Numbered from the stretch's first letter, positions 17,564 to 28,475 are shown. The stretch is DNA of 64,000 bases from Micromonospora halophytica (GCF_900090245.1 NZ_FMDN01000004.1:80169-144168); one strand, 5' to 3'. The notes: generated by a model from the letters alone, not told the origin. Program-made: numbers and translations.

Positions 17564-18118
17564 GCGTCCGCCGTCCCTGCCGTCCGGCCCGCCCCACGGC
17601 CGGCGGACGTGCGTGGTCGCGCACCCTCCGGCCCGGCAGCCGGACCCCATCGCGAACCATCAGCCCCCCGCCGACCTGATCACGCCCGTGCCGGTCGGCC
17701 CGGGCGGCATGTCTGGACACTCGCCGCGACAATACGGCCCGTCGGCGGAGATGCCGTAGCGTGCCGGCACCGTGGGCTGGCCCGAGTCGCGCTAACGCTA
17801 GGAGCGGATCGCCGAACGGACAAGTCAACGCCGCATCCGGGAAGAGTGAGAAATCTCTACCTCTCGCAGCGGCGAGTCAGCGTAACGACAACGGCGATCC
17901 GGACGCCACCTGGGCAGGCCGCCGCAGCCGGTGCGTCCCGTCCCGGGCGGTTCGCCCCGACCTCGCCGGCCGCACCGCCGCCATTGTGACACGGGGTTCG
18001 CGCATCATCACGCACTGTTCATGCGCCCCGCCGGAGGTGTCCACGGGCGGTACGGCCGGGCACGACGACAGGGAGATCACCGTGAGTCCTTCTCGCGACC
18101 TCTGGGTACGGTATTGAG
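17564..18118. other. Divergent intergenic region, sigma factor / kinase
   Basis: About 555 bp. No gene of normal size is supported. Close to the kinase, a good ribosome site (AGGGAG) at about 18070 precedes a GTG at 18082 that opens an 11-codon frame (MSPSRDLWVRY) ending with TGA at 18117, one base before the kinase GTG. This is a possible leader peptide coupled to kinase translation. The remainder is GC-rich with no clear inverted repeats. Confidence 0.45.
18082..18117 (+). CDS. Possible 11-codon leader peptide before the Ser/Thr kinase
   Basis: GTG at 18082 is preceded by AGGGAG with an ideal gap, whereas the kinase start itself has no comparable site. The peptide is MSPSRDLWVRY, and its TGA is separated from the kinase GTG by one base. 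Termination-reinitiation coupling is inferred from that spacing. Confidence 0.35.
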   Translation: MSPSRDLWVRY

Positions 18119-19501
18119 GTGTTGTCATCGGAAGTCGTGCTCAGCGGTCGCTACCGCCTGGACGAACGTGTCGCCACCGGCGGCATGGGCGACGTCTGGC
18201 GTGCCACGGACCTCGTCCTGGGCCGCCGGGTCGCGGTGAAGGTGCTGCTGCCCGCACTGGTCTCCGACCCCGACTTCATCGCCCGCTTCCGCGCCGAGGC
18301 CCGCATCATGGCAGCCCTGCGCCACCCGGGCATCGTGCAGGTCTTCGACTGCGGCGAGGACCGGCTCGACGACGGCGGCCGGGCCGACTACCTGGTCATG
18401 GAGTTCGTCGAGGGTGAGCCGCTGTCCCGACGGATCGAGACCGCCGGGCACCTGGACGTCGACGAGACGATGTCGATCGTGGCGCAGGCCGCCCAGGCGC
18501 TGCACGCCGCACACGCCGGCGGGATCGTGCACCGCGACGTCAAGCCGAGCAACCTGCTGGTGCAGGAGGACGGCACGGTGGTGCTGGTCGACTTCGGCGT
18601 GGCCCGATCGACCAATGTGACGAGCATCACCAGCGCCAACGCGGTGCCCGGGACGGCCCTCTACATGGCGCCGGAGCAGGCCTCCGGCCGCCCCGTCTCG
18701 GCCGCCACCGACATCTACGCGCTGGGCGCGGTGGCGTACTGCTGCCTCACCGGCGGCCCGCCGTTCACCGGCGACAACCCCCTCCAGGTGGCGGTACGGC
18801 ACCTGGACGACGAGCCGCCGGCGCTGCCGGAGGACATCCCCGCGTCGGTCCGCGCGCTGGTGACGCGCGCGCTGGCGAAGGACCCGGCGGACCGCTTCGG
18901 CACCGGCGCGGAGATGGCCGCAGCCGCCCGGGCCACGCTCGGCGACCAGGGTGGCGCGGCGACCGCGCTGGTGGCTCCCGTGCTGCGGGGCGCGGCCGGC
19001 CCGACCGCCACCCGCGACGACCTGCCGGTGCTGCCCGCGGCGACCGTCGCGCAGGCCCCTCGCGGGCGAGGGCGGCGGGGCTCACTGGTCGGCGCGCTGG
19101 CCGTGGTGCTGGTGGCGCTCACCGCCCTGGGCGCGGCGCTGGGCGCGGCCAAGGAGACCGGCGACGGAGCCACCAACATCAAGAGCACCCCGCCGTCGGC
19201 CGTGCCGAGCGAACCGGAGGAGCTACCGGCGACCCCGGTGGAGGAGGACACCTACCGGCCGGAGCGTCCCGACCGCTCATGGGCTCCGAGCACCAGCCCG
19301 TCGGCCACGGTGACCGTCACACCGTCGCCGGTGCCGAGCGGCTCGACCGAGCCGACGCCGACGGCGACCGCGCCGACCACCCCGGCCGACCCGCCGACCA
19401 GCGCGCCGACGGATCCGCCGCCGACCACCACCAAACCGGCCGACCCGCCGCCCACCACCACGACGCCGCCGATCGAGGAACCGCCGCCGGCCGGCGCCTG
19501 A
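18119..19501 (+). CDS. Transmembrane serine/threonine protein kinase
   Basis: 460 residues from GTG at 18119. The kinase domain (about 10-275) has the Gly-rich loop VATGGMGDVW, ATP-binding K41 in VAVKV, catalytic loop HRDVKPSN (D141), DFG at 159-161 and MAPEQASGRP, so it looks fully active. One membrane helix spans about 323-345. The extracellular part (346-460) is a low-complexity Pro/Thr/Ser stalk with no PASTA repeats, so ligand sensing by PASTA is absent. It probably phosphorylates cytoplasmic substrates in envelope or growth control; targets unknown. No phosphatase or FHA gene is adjacent. Confidence 0.93.
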   Translation: MLSSEVVLSGRYRLDERVATGGMGDVWRATDLVLGRRVAVKVLLPALVSDPDFIARFRAEARIMAALRHPGIVQVFDCGEDRLDDGGRADYLVMEFVEGEPLSRRIETAGHLDVDETMSIVAQAAQALHAAHAGGIVHRDVKPSNLLVQEDGTVVLVDFGVARSTNVTSITSANAVPGTALYMAPEQASGRPVSAATDIYALGAVAYCCLTGGPPFTGDNPLQVAVRHLDDEPPALPEDIPASVRALVTRALAKDPADRFGTGAEMAAAARATLGDQGGAATALVAPVLRGAAGPTATRDDLPVLPAATVAQAPRGRGRRGSLVGALAVVLVALTALGAALGAAKETGDGATNIKSTPPSAVPSEPEELPATPVEEDTYRPERPDRSWAPSTSPSATVTVTPSPVPSGSTEPTPTATAPTTPADPPTSAPTDPPPTTTKPADPPPTTTTPPIEEPPPAGA

Positions 19502-19610
19502 GGACGCGGGGCCCCGGCAACCGACCACGACTGCTTCGTGTCCCGGCACACCCGGTACGTCTTCGACAGCCGCGACCGGTGCCGGGGTCCCGGTGGTGGA
19601 GCGACTCCGG

Positions 19611-19644
19611 CCCGGGCCCGTGCGCCCGGGTGACCGGGCCCGGG
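19611..19644. terminator. Bidirectional terminator between kinase and permease genes
   Basis: CCCGGGCCCG (19611-19620) pairs perfectly with CGGGCCCGGG (19635-19644), loop 14 nt. It lies between convergent genes ending at 19501 and 19671. Confidence 0.6.
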
Positions 19645-19670
19645 TGACCGCACCGACCCGGCGCACCCGT

Positions 19671-22160
19671 TCACTCGACGCCGAGCGCCTCCACGACCGG
19701 CCGGGCCAACGCGCGGCGGGCCGGCAGCACCGAGGCGGCCAGCGCGGCGAGCACCGCCACCGAGAAGATCCCCGCGAGCCGCCCCCAGGGCAGCACCAGC
19801 GTGAAGTCGCCGCTGATCTTCGCCACGAACGCCATCGCCCCGGCGCTGACCCCGATGCCCAACGCCACCCCGAGCACCGCCCCGACCATTGCCGTCAGCA
19901 CCGCCTCCACCGCCAGCATCGCCCGCATCCGACCCCGGGTGAGGCCGACGGCACGCAGCACCCCGTTCTCCCGGGTCCGCTCGACGACCGAGAGGCTGAG
20001 CGTGTTCGCGACGCCGACCAGCGCGATCACCACGGCCAGACCGAGCAGGGCGGTGACGAAGGCCAGCAGCATGTCCACCGTGCCGGTGAGCATCTTCTTG
20101 TAGGCGGCCTGGTCCATCAGGTTCACCGTCGGATGGCGGGCGACGACCGTCTCGACAGCCGCCCGGGCCCGCGCGGCGCTCACCCCGTCCGCCGGCTCGA
20201 CCTCGGCCAGGTACCCGCGTTCGGTCGGGAAGAGAGCAGCGAAGTCCGCGTCGACCACGTCCACCAGGTGACCCGCCGGCACCCGTGCCGGCGCCGGGGA
20301 CGGCTCGCCGGCGGTGACCACCGCGGCCACCCGGAACGTCCGCCCGGCCAGGACGACCGGTGAGCCGACCGCCCACCCACGGGCCTCGGCCAGCTCACGG
20401 TGCGCCAGCACCGTGCCCGACCGCAGGTCGTCGACGTCCCCGGCGACCACACCGGACAGGCTGCGCCCGACCAGCTCGGGATGGGCGGACCGGATCTCGA
20501 CACCGTCGGCGACCCGGCTGCGGTGCTCGTGCACCACGCCCAGCTCCGGGCGGGCGGCCAGCTCGCCGGCAAGCGTGGCCGGCAGGCCGCCACCGATGCC
20601 GGTGACCAGGTAGTCCACCCCGATCCGCGCATCCACGCTGCGCTCGATGCCCACCTTGACGCTGCCCGCCCCGACCACGAACGCCGAGACCAGCCCGATG
20701 CCGATGACCAGGGCGGTGGCGGTGGCGGAGACCCGGCGGGGGTTGCGCACGGCGTTGGCCACCGCCAGGGCGGCGGTGGCGCCGAGCAGCCGCCGGACCG
20801 GCGCGCCGAAGAGCCGGACCAGAGCGGGCACCAGCACCGGCCCGTAGAGCACGATGCCGAAGAAGGTCAGCACCCCGCCGACGGCGACCAGCACGATCTG
20901 GCCGACGGTGGCGGCGAACCCCAGCGCCGCGACCCCGGCGGCGGAGACGACCGCGCCGGTCGTCAGGCGTGCCCGGCCCGCCCCGCGGGTCACCTGCACG
21001 GACGAGTCGGTGAGCGCGGCCGCCGGGGCCACCCGGGTGCCCTGCCACGCCGGCAGGTACGCGGCCGCCACGGTGATGCCGGTGCCCAGCAGCAGGCAGA
21101 GCAGCACGGTCGGCCCGGACAGGGTCGGCCCGATCGGGACCGGCACGTCCAGCGCGGACAGCACGGCCGCCATACCGGCGGCCAGGCCGGCGCCGGCCAG
21201 CACGCCGAGCACGGAGGCGGCCAGGCCCAGCAGCGCCGCCTCCAGCAGCGCCGCCCGGAAGACCTGCCCCCGGGTGGCGCCGATCAGCCGCAGCAGGGCG
21301 GTACGGCGGGTCCGTTGGGCGAGCACGATGGCGAAGGTGTTGGCGATGACGAAACCGGCCACCACCATGGCGACCCCGGCGAACGTCAGCAGGACCAGGC
21401 CGAACTGCTCCAGGTCGCGCACCGCGTCGTCGACCGCCGCGTCGAGGATCTGCTGCCGGGTCCACACCGTCGTGCCCGGGCCCGCCACCCCGCTCAGCCG
21501 TTCGGCCAGCGCCTCCCGGGAGGTGCCGGGGGCGGCGGCCACCATGATCCGGCCGTACCCCTGCTCGCCCGTCACGGCGAGGGCGTCGGCACCGACCAGG
21601 CCGATGAAGGGGCCGCCGACGTCGCGGGAGGTGCCGGCCACGTCCACGGTGCCGACCAGGGTGTACGGCCGGGCCGCCCCGCTCACGCCACCGACGAGGA
21701 CCGGAGCGCCGAGGGCGAAGCCCTCCTCCTCGGCGGTGGGGGCGTCGAGGACGACCTCGCCGGGGCGGTCCGGCAACCGGCCGGCGGTCACGTCGTACGA
21801 GCGCAGGGCCGGGTCGGTGGGGATGGCGGCGAGCACGGCGTAGCCGAGCACCGGCCGGCCGTCGGAGCCGACCACACCGGCCGAGCCGGTCAGCTCCCCC
21901 TCGGCGGCGGCCACCCCGTCGACCGCGCGCACCCGGTCGACCAGGGCCGGCGGAAGAGGCTGCTCGTCGGCGTAGACGCCGACGTCGGTGTGCCGGTCGA
22001 AGGTGCCGGCGCGGGCGTACGCGCCGGCCTTCATGCTGTCGGTGACCATCAGGGTGCCGGCGACGAAGGCCACCCCGAGCACGATGGCCAGGGAGGAGAG
22101 CAGCAGCCGCAGCGCGTCGGCGCGCAGCGACCGCAGGGTGATCCGGATCATGCCCGTCAC
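19671..22160 (-). CDS. FtsX/MacB-type ABC transporter permease
   Basis: 829 residues from ATG at 22160, overlapping the ATPase stop by 4 bp. The N terminus MIRITLRSLRADALRLLLSSLAIVLGVAFV is the first helix of an FtsX-type subunit, followed by a large extracellular MacB_PCD-like domain. A first block of three helices (about 265-385) ends near GTRVAPAAAL. A helix pair in the middle (FFGIVLYGPVLVPALVR) precedes a second extracellular domain and a final three-helix FtsX block (about 700-825). The duplicated layout is typical of actinobacterial lipoprotein/antimicrobial-peptide export permeases. The neighbouring two-component system suggests induction by an envelope stress; the exported substrate is unknown. 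Confidence 0.92.
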   Translation of the reverse strand: MTGMIRITLRSLRADALRLLLSSLAIVLGVAFVAGTLMVTDSMKAGAYARAGTFDRHTDVGVYADEQPLPPALVDRVRAVDGVAAAEGELTGSAGVVGSDGRPVLGYAVLAAIPTDPALRSYDVTAGRLPDRPGEVVLDAPTAEEEGFALGAPVLVGGVSGAARPYTLVGTVDVAGTSRDVGGPFIGLVGADALAVTGEQGYGRIMVAAAPGTSREALAERLSGVAGPGTTVWTRQQILDAAVDDAVRDLEQFGLVLLTFAGVAMVVAGFVIANTFAIVLAQRTRRTALLRLIGATRGQVFRAALLEAALLGLAASVLGVLAGAGLAAGMAAVLSALDVPVPIGPTLSGPTVLLCLLLGTGITVAAAYLPAWQGTRVAPAAALTDSSVQVTRGAGRARLTTGAVVSAAGVAALGFAATVGQIVLVAVGGVLTFFGIVLYGPVLVPALVRLFGAPVRRLLGATAALAVANAVRNPRRVSATATALVIGIGLVSAFVVGAGSVKVGIERSVDARIGVDYLVTGIGGGLPATLAGELAARPELGVVHEHRSRVADGVEIRSAHPELVGRSLSGVVAGDVDDLRSGTVLAHRELAEARGWAVGSPVVLAGRTFRVAAVVTAGEPSPAPARVPAGHLVDVVDADFAALFPTERGYLAEVEPADGVSAARARAAVETVVARHPTVNLMDQAAYKKMLTGTVDMLLAFVTALLGLAVVIALVGVANTLSLSVVERTRENGVLRAVGLTRGRMRAMLAVEAVLTAMVGAVLGVALGIGVSAGAMAFVAKISGDFTLVLPWGRLAGIFSVAVLAALAASVLPARRALARPVVEALGVE

Positions 22161-22963
22161 CGCCCCCGCCGGGCGTCGGTCGCGGCGACCCGGGAGCCGT
22201 CCTGCTCGGCCGTCCGGTCCAGGCCGGCGAGGGTGTCCAGCACCCGCTCGGCGGTGGGCGCGGTGAGTTCGCGCACCGGCCGGCCGTCGGCGAGAAAGAC
22301 CACCCGGTCGGCGTACGCGGCGGCGACCGGATCGTGGGTCACCATGACCACGGTCTGACCGAGGGTGTCGACGGCCTCCCGCAGCAGCCGCAGCACCTCC
22401 GCGCCGGAGCGGGAGTCGAGGTTGCCGGTCGGTTCGTCGGCGAAGATCACCTCCGGGCGGGTGACCAGGGCACGGGCCAGCGCGACCCGCTGCTGCTGAC
22501 CGCCGGAGAGCTCACCGGGCCGGTGCCCCAGCCGGTCGGCGAGACCGACGGCGGCGACCACCTGCCGCAGCCAGGTCGCCTCGGGCCGGCGGTTGGCGAT
22601 GGCCAGCGGGAGCACGATGTTCTCCTCGGCGGTCAGCGCCGGCAGCAGATTGAACTTCTGGAACACGAAGCCGATCCGGTCGCGCCGCAGCAGGGTGAGC
22701 CGCCGGTCGTCGAGGCGGGCGGTGTCGGTGTCACCGATGCGCACCGTGCCGGCGGTGGGGCTGTCCAGGCCGGCCAGACAGTGCAGCAGGGTCGACTTGC
22801 CGGAGCCGGACGGGCCCATGACGGCGTGGAACGCGCCGGCGGCGAAGCCGACGTCGACGCCGTCGAGCGCGACGACGCGGGCGGTGCCGTGGCCGTACTC
22901 CTTGCGCAGGCCGCGGGCGGCGACCGCGACGCCGGTACGGACCGGAGGTGGGGCGAGGGACAT
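22157..22963 (-). CDS. ABC transporter ATP-binding protein (LolD/MacB type)
   Basis: 268 residues from ATG at 22963. Walker A is [10 protein letters not shown]-loop [13 protein letters not shown], signature [15 protein letters not shown], Walker [14 protein letters not shown] and H-loop VMVTHDP. The FQxFNLLP and DEPTGNLD variants are characteristic of the MacB/LolD subfamily. It powers the overlapping FtsX-type permease. A perfect palindrome at 23091-23108 lies upstream and could be its operator. Confidence 0.95.
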   Translation of the reverse strand: MSLAPPPVRTGVAVAARGLRKEYGHGTARVVALDGVDVGFAAGAFHAVMGPSGSGKSTLLHCLAGLDSPTAGTVRIGDTDTARLDDRRLTLLRRDRIGFVFQKFNLLPALTAEENIVLPLAIANRRPEATWLRQVVAAVGLADRLGHRPGELSGGQQQRVALARALVTRPEVIFADEPTGNLDSRSGAEVLRLLREAVDTLGQTVVMVTHDPVAAAYADRVVFLADGRPVRELTAPTAERVLDTLAGLDRTAEQDGSRVAATDARRGR

Positions 22964-23090
22964 GCGGGTTGCTCCTGCGTGCAGTCGGTGACCAGGTACG
23001 TCTCCGACGCTAGGCAGCGCGCCCGGCGGTGGCGTCCGCCCGCGCGGTCGAGGTCGGTACGCCCCGGGTCGCCCCTGTCCGGGCGGTCCC

Positions 23091-23108
23091 GTACGACCCA
23101 GGTCGTAC
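23091..23108. promoter_or_regulatory. Perfect palindromic operator upstream of the ABC transporter
   Basis: GTACGACC, a CA spacer, then GGTCGTAC: an 8-bp perfect inverted repeat with 2-nt centre. It lies 9 bp past the response regulator stop and about 130 bp before the ATPase start. The tight centre suits a dimeric regulator better than an RNA hairpin. The cognate LuxR-type regulator is the obvious candidate, by position only. Confidence 0.55.
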
Positions 23109-23116
23109 CCGCCGGC

Positions 23117-23779
23117 TCAGCCGCCCGGGGTGACCAGTCCGCTCTCGTACGCCAGCACCACCGCCTGCACCCGGTCGCGGAGCCGGAGCTTGGCCAGGAT
23201 CCGCCCGACGTGGGTCTTCACGGTCGCCTCGGCCACGTGCACCCGGGCGGCGATCTCGGCATTGGACAGCCCCTGGGCCACGAGCAGCAGGATCTCCCGC
23301 TCCCGTTCGGTAAGCCGGGCCAGCCGGGGGTCCTCGGCGGGCCCCGGTCCGAGCCGGTCGGCGAACCGGTCGAGCAGCCGGCGGGTGATCGACGGCGCGA
23401 CCACCGAGTCCCCGGCGGCGACCACCCGGATCGCGGCGAGCAACTCCTCCGGGGGCACGTTCTTGAGCAGGAAGCCGCTCGCCCCGGCCTGGAGCGCGGC
23501 GAACGCGTCGGCCTCGGTGTCGAAGGTGGTGAGCACCAGCACCCGGGGTGCGCCGGGGTTGTCCCGGCAGATCCGCCGGGTCGCCTCCACCCCGTCCATG
23601 GTCGGCATCCGGACGTCCATCACCACCACGTCCGCCTCGGTGCGGGCGAGCACCCGCAGCGCGTCCGCGCCGTCGATCGCCTCGCCGACGACCGCCAGGT
23701 CGGGCTGGGAGTCCAGCACCATCCGGAACCCGGCGCGGACCAGCGCCTGGTCGTCCACGATCACCACCCGGACCGTCAT
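23117..23779 (-). CDS. LuxR/NarL-family response regulator
   Basis: 220 residues from ATG at 23779, overlapping the kinase stop by ATGA. Receiver domain about 1-120 with D9/D10 acidic pocket, phosphoacceptor D55 in VVVMDVRMPTMDG, T84 and K106. The C-terminal LuxR domain has LTEREREILLLVAQGLSNAEIAARVHVAEATVKTHVGRI (helix-turn-helix). Phosphorylated by the adjacent DesK-type kinase, it probably controls the transporter operon downstream, and the palindrome at 23091-23108 is a candidate site. Confidence 0.95.
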   Translation of the reverse strand: MTVRVVIVDDQALVRAGFRMVLDSQPDLAVVGEAIDGADALRVLARTEADVVVMDVRMPTMDGVEATRRICRDNPGAPRVLVLTTFDTEADAFAALQAGASGFLLKNVPPEELLAAIRVVAAGDSVVAPSITRRLLDRFADRLGPGPAEDPRLARLTEREREILLLVAQGLSNAEIAARVHVAEATVKTHVGRILAKLRLRDRVQAVVLAYESGLVTPGG

Positions 23780-25014
23780 GCCGCGATCACCTCCGTCCCG
23801 GGCGTCGACGGTAGCGGTAGCCGTGCCTCGATCTGCCAGCCCCCGGCCGGTCGGGGGCCGGAGGTGAGGCTGCCGTCGTACACGCCGACCCGCTCGCGCA
23901 TGCCGACCAGGCCGTGTCCGCCGGACGGCGCGGGAGCGACCGGCGGGCGGCCGCGCCCGTCGTCGACGACCCGGACCACGACGGCGTCCGGGTCGTGGTC
24001 GAGGGTGACCGTGACGTCCGCGCCCACCCCGGCGTGCTTGAGGGCGTTGGTCAGCGCCTCCTGCACCACCCGGTAGACGGTGAGGTCCAGCCCCGGGGGC
24101 AGGGCCGGCGGCTCGCCCCGCACGGTGTGCCGGACCCGTAGACCGGCGTCGCGGAAGCGGTCCAGCAGGGCGGGCAACTCGGCCACCGCGGGCCGACGGT
24201 GCTCCGGCTCGGCGAGCCCGTCGCGGTCCGGGTCACCCGTCGCGCCGGGCGCGGCCGCCGGCTCCGGTGGGCTCGGCTCCCGCAGTACGTCCACCAGCCG
24301 GCGCATCTCCTCCAACGCCTGCCGGCCGGTGTCGGCGACCACCTTGACCGCCGCCTTCGCGGTCTGCGGGTCCCGGTCGAGCAGGTACCGGGCCCCGTCG
24401 GCCTGGACGATCATCACGGCCATGCTGTGCGCCACCACGTCATGCAGCTCACGGGCGATCCGGGCCCGCTCCCCGGCGACCGCGGCGCGTGCCTCGGCCT
24501 CCCGCTCCCGTTCCAGCGTGGCGGCCCGCTCCTCCAGGGTGAGCACGTAGAGCCGGCGGGTGCGGACGTTCAGCGCGGCCAGCCAGACCCCGCCGGTGAC
24601 CAGCCCGAAGTAGGCCGCGGCGGCCCACCAGGCCGGGTTGCCGACCGTCTGTGAGGCGGCCAGCAGCACGCCGATGCCCGCGACGACGCCGGCGAGCACG
24701 CCGTCGCGGAGCCGGTCGGCGTACTTGACCACGCTGTAGAGGGCGATCAGCACGCCGATGTCGAAGGCGAGCGGCCCCCAGCCGGCGACCACCTGGACCA
24801 GGGCGAGCACGGCCACCGCCGCGGCCACCGTGGACGGGTGCGTCCGGCGGAACAGCAGGGCGACGGCCATGGCGCAGCCGACCAGGGTGGCCATCGCGCC
24901 ACCGGGCTGCGCCACCACGCCGACCACGGCGAAGAGCACCACGACGCCGGAGACGAGCACGTCGAAGGCGACGGAGCGCAGCGGGCGGCCGAGGACCTCA
25001 CGGTACACGGTCAC
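23776..25014 (-). CDS. DesK/NarL-type sensor histidine kinase
   Basis: 412 residues from GTG at 25014; the frame stays open far upstream but only antisense to other genes. GTG at 25008 is an alternative. Residues 10-150 contain five to six hydrophobic helices with short loops, so sensing is probably within the membrane. The HisKA_3 dimerisation helix has the phosphoacceptor H191 in ARELHDVVAHSMAV, and the ATPase domain has QEALTNALKHAG (N box), DDGRG and GGHGLVGMRERV. Partner of the overlapping response regulator. Signal unknown. Confidence 0.92.
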   Translation of the reverse strand: MTVYREVLGRPLRSVAFDVLVSGVVVLFAVVGVVAQPGGAMATLVGCAMAVALLFRRTHPSTVAAAVAVLALVQVVAGWGPLAFDIGVLIALYSVVKYADRLRDGVLAGVVAGIGVLLAASQTVGNPAWWAAAAYFGLVTGGVWLAALNVRTRRLYVLTLEERAATLEREREAEARAAVAGERARIARELHDVVAHSMAVMIVQADGARYLLDRDPQTAKAAVKVVADTGRQALEEMRRLVDVLREPSPPEPAAAPGATGDPDRDGLAEPEHRRPAVAELPALLDRFRDAGLRVRHTVRGEPPALPPGLDLTVYRVVQEALTNALKHAGVGADVTVTLDHDPDAVVVRVVDDGRGRPPVAPAPSGGHGLVGMRERVGVYDGSLTSGPRPAGGWQIEARLPLPSTPGTEVIAA

Positions 25015-25106
25015 CCAGCGTACGTGCTCCCACCAGCGTCGATACGTCCGCTCCGACGGCCGGACGGTGATCGGGCGGGGCGCCCGCCGGCGGGCCGGGC
25101 GGTGAC

Positions 25107-25790
25107 TCAGACGAGTTCGCGCATGCGGGCGATCTCGACCGCCTGCTCGGTGGCCACGGAGTTGGCGAACTCGTTGAGCTGCTGGTCGACGCCGACCTTG
25201 AGCAGGTCGGTGGCCATCCGCACCGCGCCGTCGTGGTGATCGGTCATCATCCGCACGAAGAGCCGGTCGAACTCGGCGCCCCGGGCGTCGGTCAGCGCCC
25301 GGATCGCCTCGGGCGACTGCATGCCCCGCATGGTGCCGTGGTCGTGGCCGGGGACGTCGGCGGCGAGGCCACGGGCGCTGAGCCACCCGCGCATCATGCC
25401 GATCTCCGGCCCCTGCGCGCCGCGGATCCGGTCGGCCACCGCCCTGACCTTCGGGCTGCCGGCCCGGTCGGGGGCGAGCTGCGCCAACTGGAGGGCCTGC
25501 TGGTGGTGCGGGATCATCATCCGCACGAACCAGACGTCGAGGGAGTTGTAGCGGGGCGCGGCGGTGTCGCGGACCTCGTGCGCGGGGCGGGTGACGGCCG
25601 ACTCGCCCGGTCGGCCGGGCACGATCACCGAGGGGCCGTCCGTCGACGCGGGGGTGGGCGTCGGCTGACCGGTCGCGTCGGCCGTGACCGGGGTGGGCCG
25701 GTCGGCGGGTCGCAGGACGAGCGCCAGCGCCACCAGCACCACGGCCGCGACTGTGACGACGAGCAAGGTCTGTCCACGTCGGACGGTCAT
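25107..25790 (-). CDS. DUF305 secreted/membrane-anchored metal-binding-like protein
   Basis: 227 residues from ATG at 25790. One N-terminal hydrophobic helix (about 7-26) is a signal anchor, followed by a Thr/Pro-rich linker. The DUF305 domain has two four-helix-type repeats with the diagnostic MMIPHHQQAL and MMTDHHDGAV, plus GHDHGTMRGM. These His/Met pairs resemble copper-binding sites of CopM-like DUF305 proteins, so extracytoplasmic Cu handling is plausible but not proven. It is divergent from the LVIVD gene; a Crp-type palindrome sits between them. Confidence 0.9.
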   Translation of the reverse strand: MTVRRGQTLLVVTVAAVVLVALALVLRPADRPTPVTADATGQPTPTPASTDGPSVIVPGRPGESAVTRPAHEVRDTAAPRYNSLDVWFVRMMIPHHQQALQLAQLAPDRAGSPKVRAVADRIRGAQGPEIGMMRGWLSARGLAADVPGHDHGTMRGMQSPEAIRALTDARGAEFDRLFVRMMTDHHDGAVRMATDLLKVGVDQQLNEFANSVATEQAVEIARMRELV

Positions 25791-25848
25791 GCCATTCCCC
25801 CTCCGATCGAGGTGACAGCGATCGTATCCATTGACGACGGAGCGCTAA

Positions 25849-25864
25849 TGTGACGCAGATCACA
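25849..25864. promoter_or_regulatory. Consensus Crp/Fnr-family binding site
   Basis: TGTGA, six bases CGCAGA, then TCACA: a full consensus Crp palindrome. It lies in the 139-bp divergent region between the DUF305 (start 25790) and LVIVD (start 25930) genes. On the DUF305 side a TACGAT -10-like box lies at 25826-25821; if real, the site would be centred about 41-42 bp upstream of that transcription start, the class II activator position. Confidence 0.65.
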
Positions 25865-25929
25865 TCGATGGCCATCGCAGGGCGGTAGGGTGTCCAGAAT
25901 CGTCCTCCCCTTCTTGAAGGGCCCTGCCG

Positions 25930-27399
<1,470 letters not shown>

Positions 27400-27413
27400 G
27401 GGCGACGACACGA

Positions 27414-27444
27414 AGGGCCCGGTCCCCGTCGGGGGCCGGGCCCT
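27414..27444. terminator. Bidirectional terminator
   Basis: AGGGCCCGG (27414-27422) pairs with CCGGGCCCT (27436-27444), extended inward by CCCC/GGGG. It sits between convergent stops at 27399 and 27459. Confidence 0.75.
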
Positions 27445-27458
27445 CGCGCGTACGCCGG

Positions 27459-28475
27459 TCAGCTCACCGGCAGCCGGTAGCGGCGCTCGCCGCCGCCCGC
27501 GGGGACCAGCCGGACCTCACCGCTGCGCAGTTCGTACGTCACCGACCAGCGGGTGTGCCCCTGTCGTACCTCATCGAGCAGGCGCAGTGCCGCCGGGGCG
27601 TCCACCACCGCCCCGGACCGCTCCAGCGCCGCGGCGATGACCCCGTACCGCCGGTCGTCACGTCGTTTCGCCTCCGGCACGCCGATCACCGGCACGTTGG
27701 TCAGCGCCTGCCAGCGCCCCTCGCCGCGCTGCACCCGCATCGCGCCGTCGACGAACTCCACCACCGCCGACCGGCCGGTCGCGTCGGCGAGCAGGTAGTG
27801 CAGCGGCGGCCCGCCGTCGAAGTCCAGGTTGTGCCGCTCGAACACGGCCACCGCCTCGTCCACCGTGGCCGCCCGGTCCAGCACCAGGCGCAGGATCCGC
27901 ACCGAGCCGACGGTGGGCCGGCCCGGCACCGGCTTCGCCGTGGCGTGGTCGTCGGCGGCCAACCCCACGGCGAGCCCGCGCTCGTTCATCCCGTCGAAGG
28001 GCAGCAGCGGCGCGTTGAGCAGCCGCCGGTCCCCCGTCGGGTCCGGCCCCACCCCGAGGTACGACAGGTCCACCATCGACACCGACGCGTAGCCGTCCGG
28101 CGGGTCGGTACGCAGCACCATCGCCGGATGGGCCGCCCAGTCGAAGTTGCGGGCGAACAGCGGCCGGGACGGGTCCCCGCCAGCCGCGAAGAGCGAACAG
28201 CCGAACGGGCTCGACGCCGGCCGGGCGTCGGTGCCGACCGTCGGGTCGTACCCGCCGACGTAGGTCATCTCGTACAGCGGCAGGTCGTCGACCCGGCGCA
28301 GGCTGGCCAGCGTCCGGGCGACCTCGTCGGCGTCCTGACGGGAGGCGGTGGGCGTCCCGTCGGCGGCCGGCGCGGTCGGCTCCGCCGGCCGGGGTGGGGC
28401 GTCCGCACCGGGTCCGGCACAGGCCGTGGTGGCGAGCAGCAGGGCCAGTCCGGCGCCCGCGAGAGTCCTCCGCAT
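27459..28475 (-). CDS. Lipoprotein with Ntn-hydrolase (linear amide C-N hydrolase/C45-like) fold
   Basis: 338 residues from ATG at 28475. Residues 1-19 form a lipoprotein signal ending LATTACAG, with Cys19 as the lipidation site. The catalytic-looking region has SPFGCSLFAAGGDPSRPLFARNFDW, where the Cys after FG aligns with the nucleophile of choloylglycine/acyl-CoA:6-APA-type Ntn hydrolases; NERGLAVGLAADDH and HYLLADATGRSAVVEFVDG are further family blocks. A surface hydrolase of an amide or acyl substrate is likely; substrate unknown. TAGCTT lies 6 nt before the ATG with no ribosome site, hinting at a leaderless transcript. Confidence 0.82.
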   Translation of the reverse strand: MRRTLAGAGLALLLATTACAGPGADAPPRPAEPTAPAADGTPTASRQDADEVARTLASLRRVDDLPLYEMTYVGGYDPTVGTDARPASSPFGCSLFAAGGDPSRPLFARNFDWAAHPAMVLRTDPPDGYASVSMVDLSYLGVGPDPTGDRRLLNAPLLPFDGMNERGLAVGLAADDHATAKPVPGRPTVGSVRILRLVLDRAATVDEAVAVFERHNLDFDGGPPLHYLLADATGRSAVVEFVDGAMRVQRGEGRWQALTNVPVIGVPEAKRRDDRRYGVIAAALERSGAVVDAPAALRLLDEVRQGHTRWSVTYELRSGEVRLVPAGGGERRYRLPVS

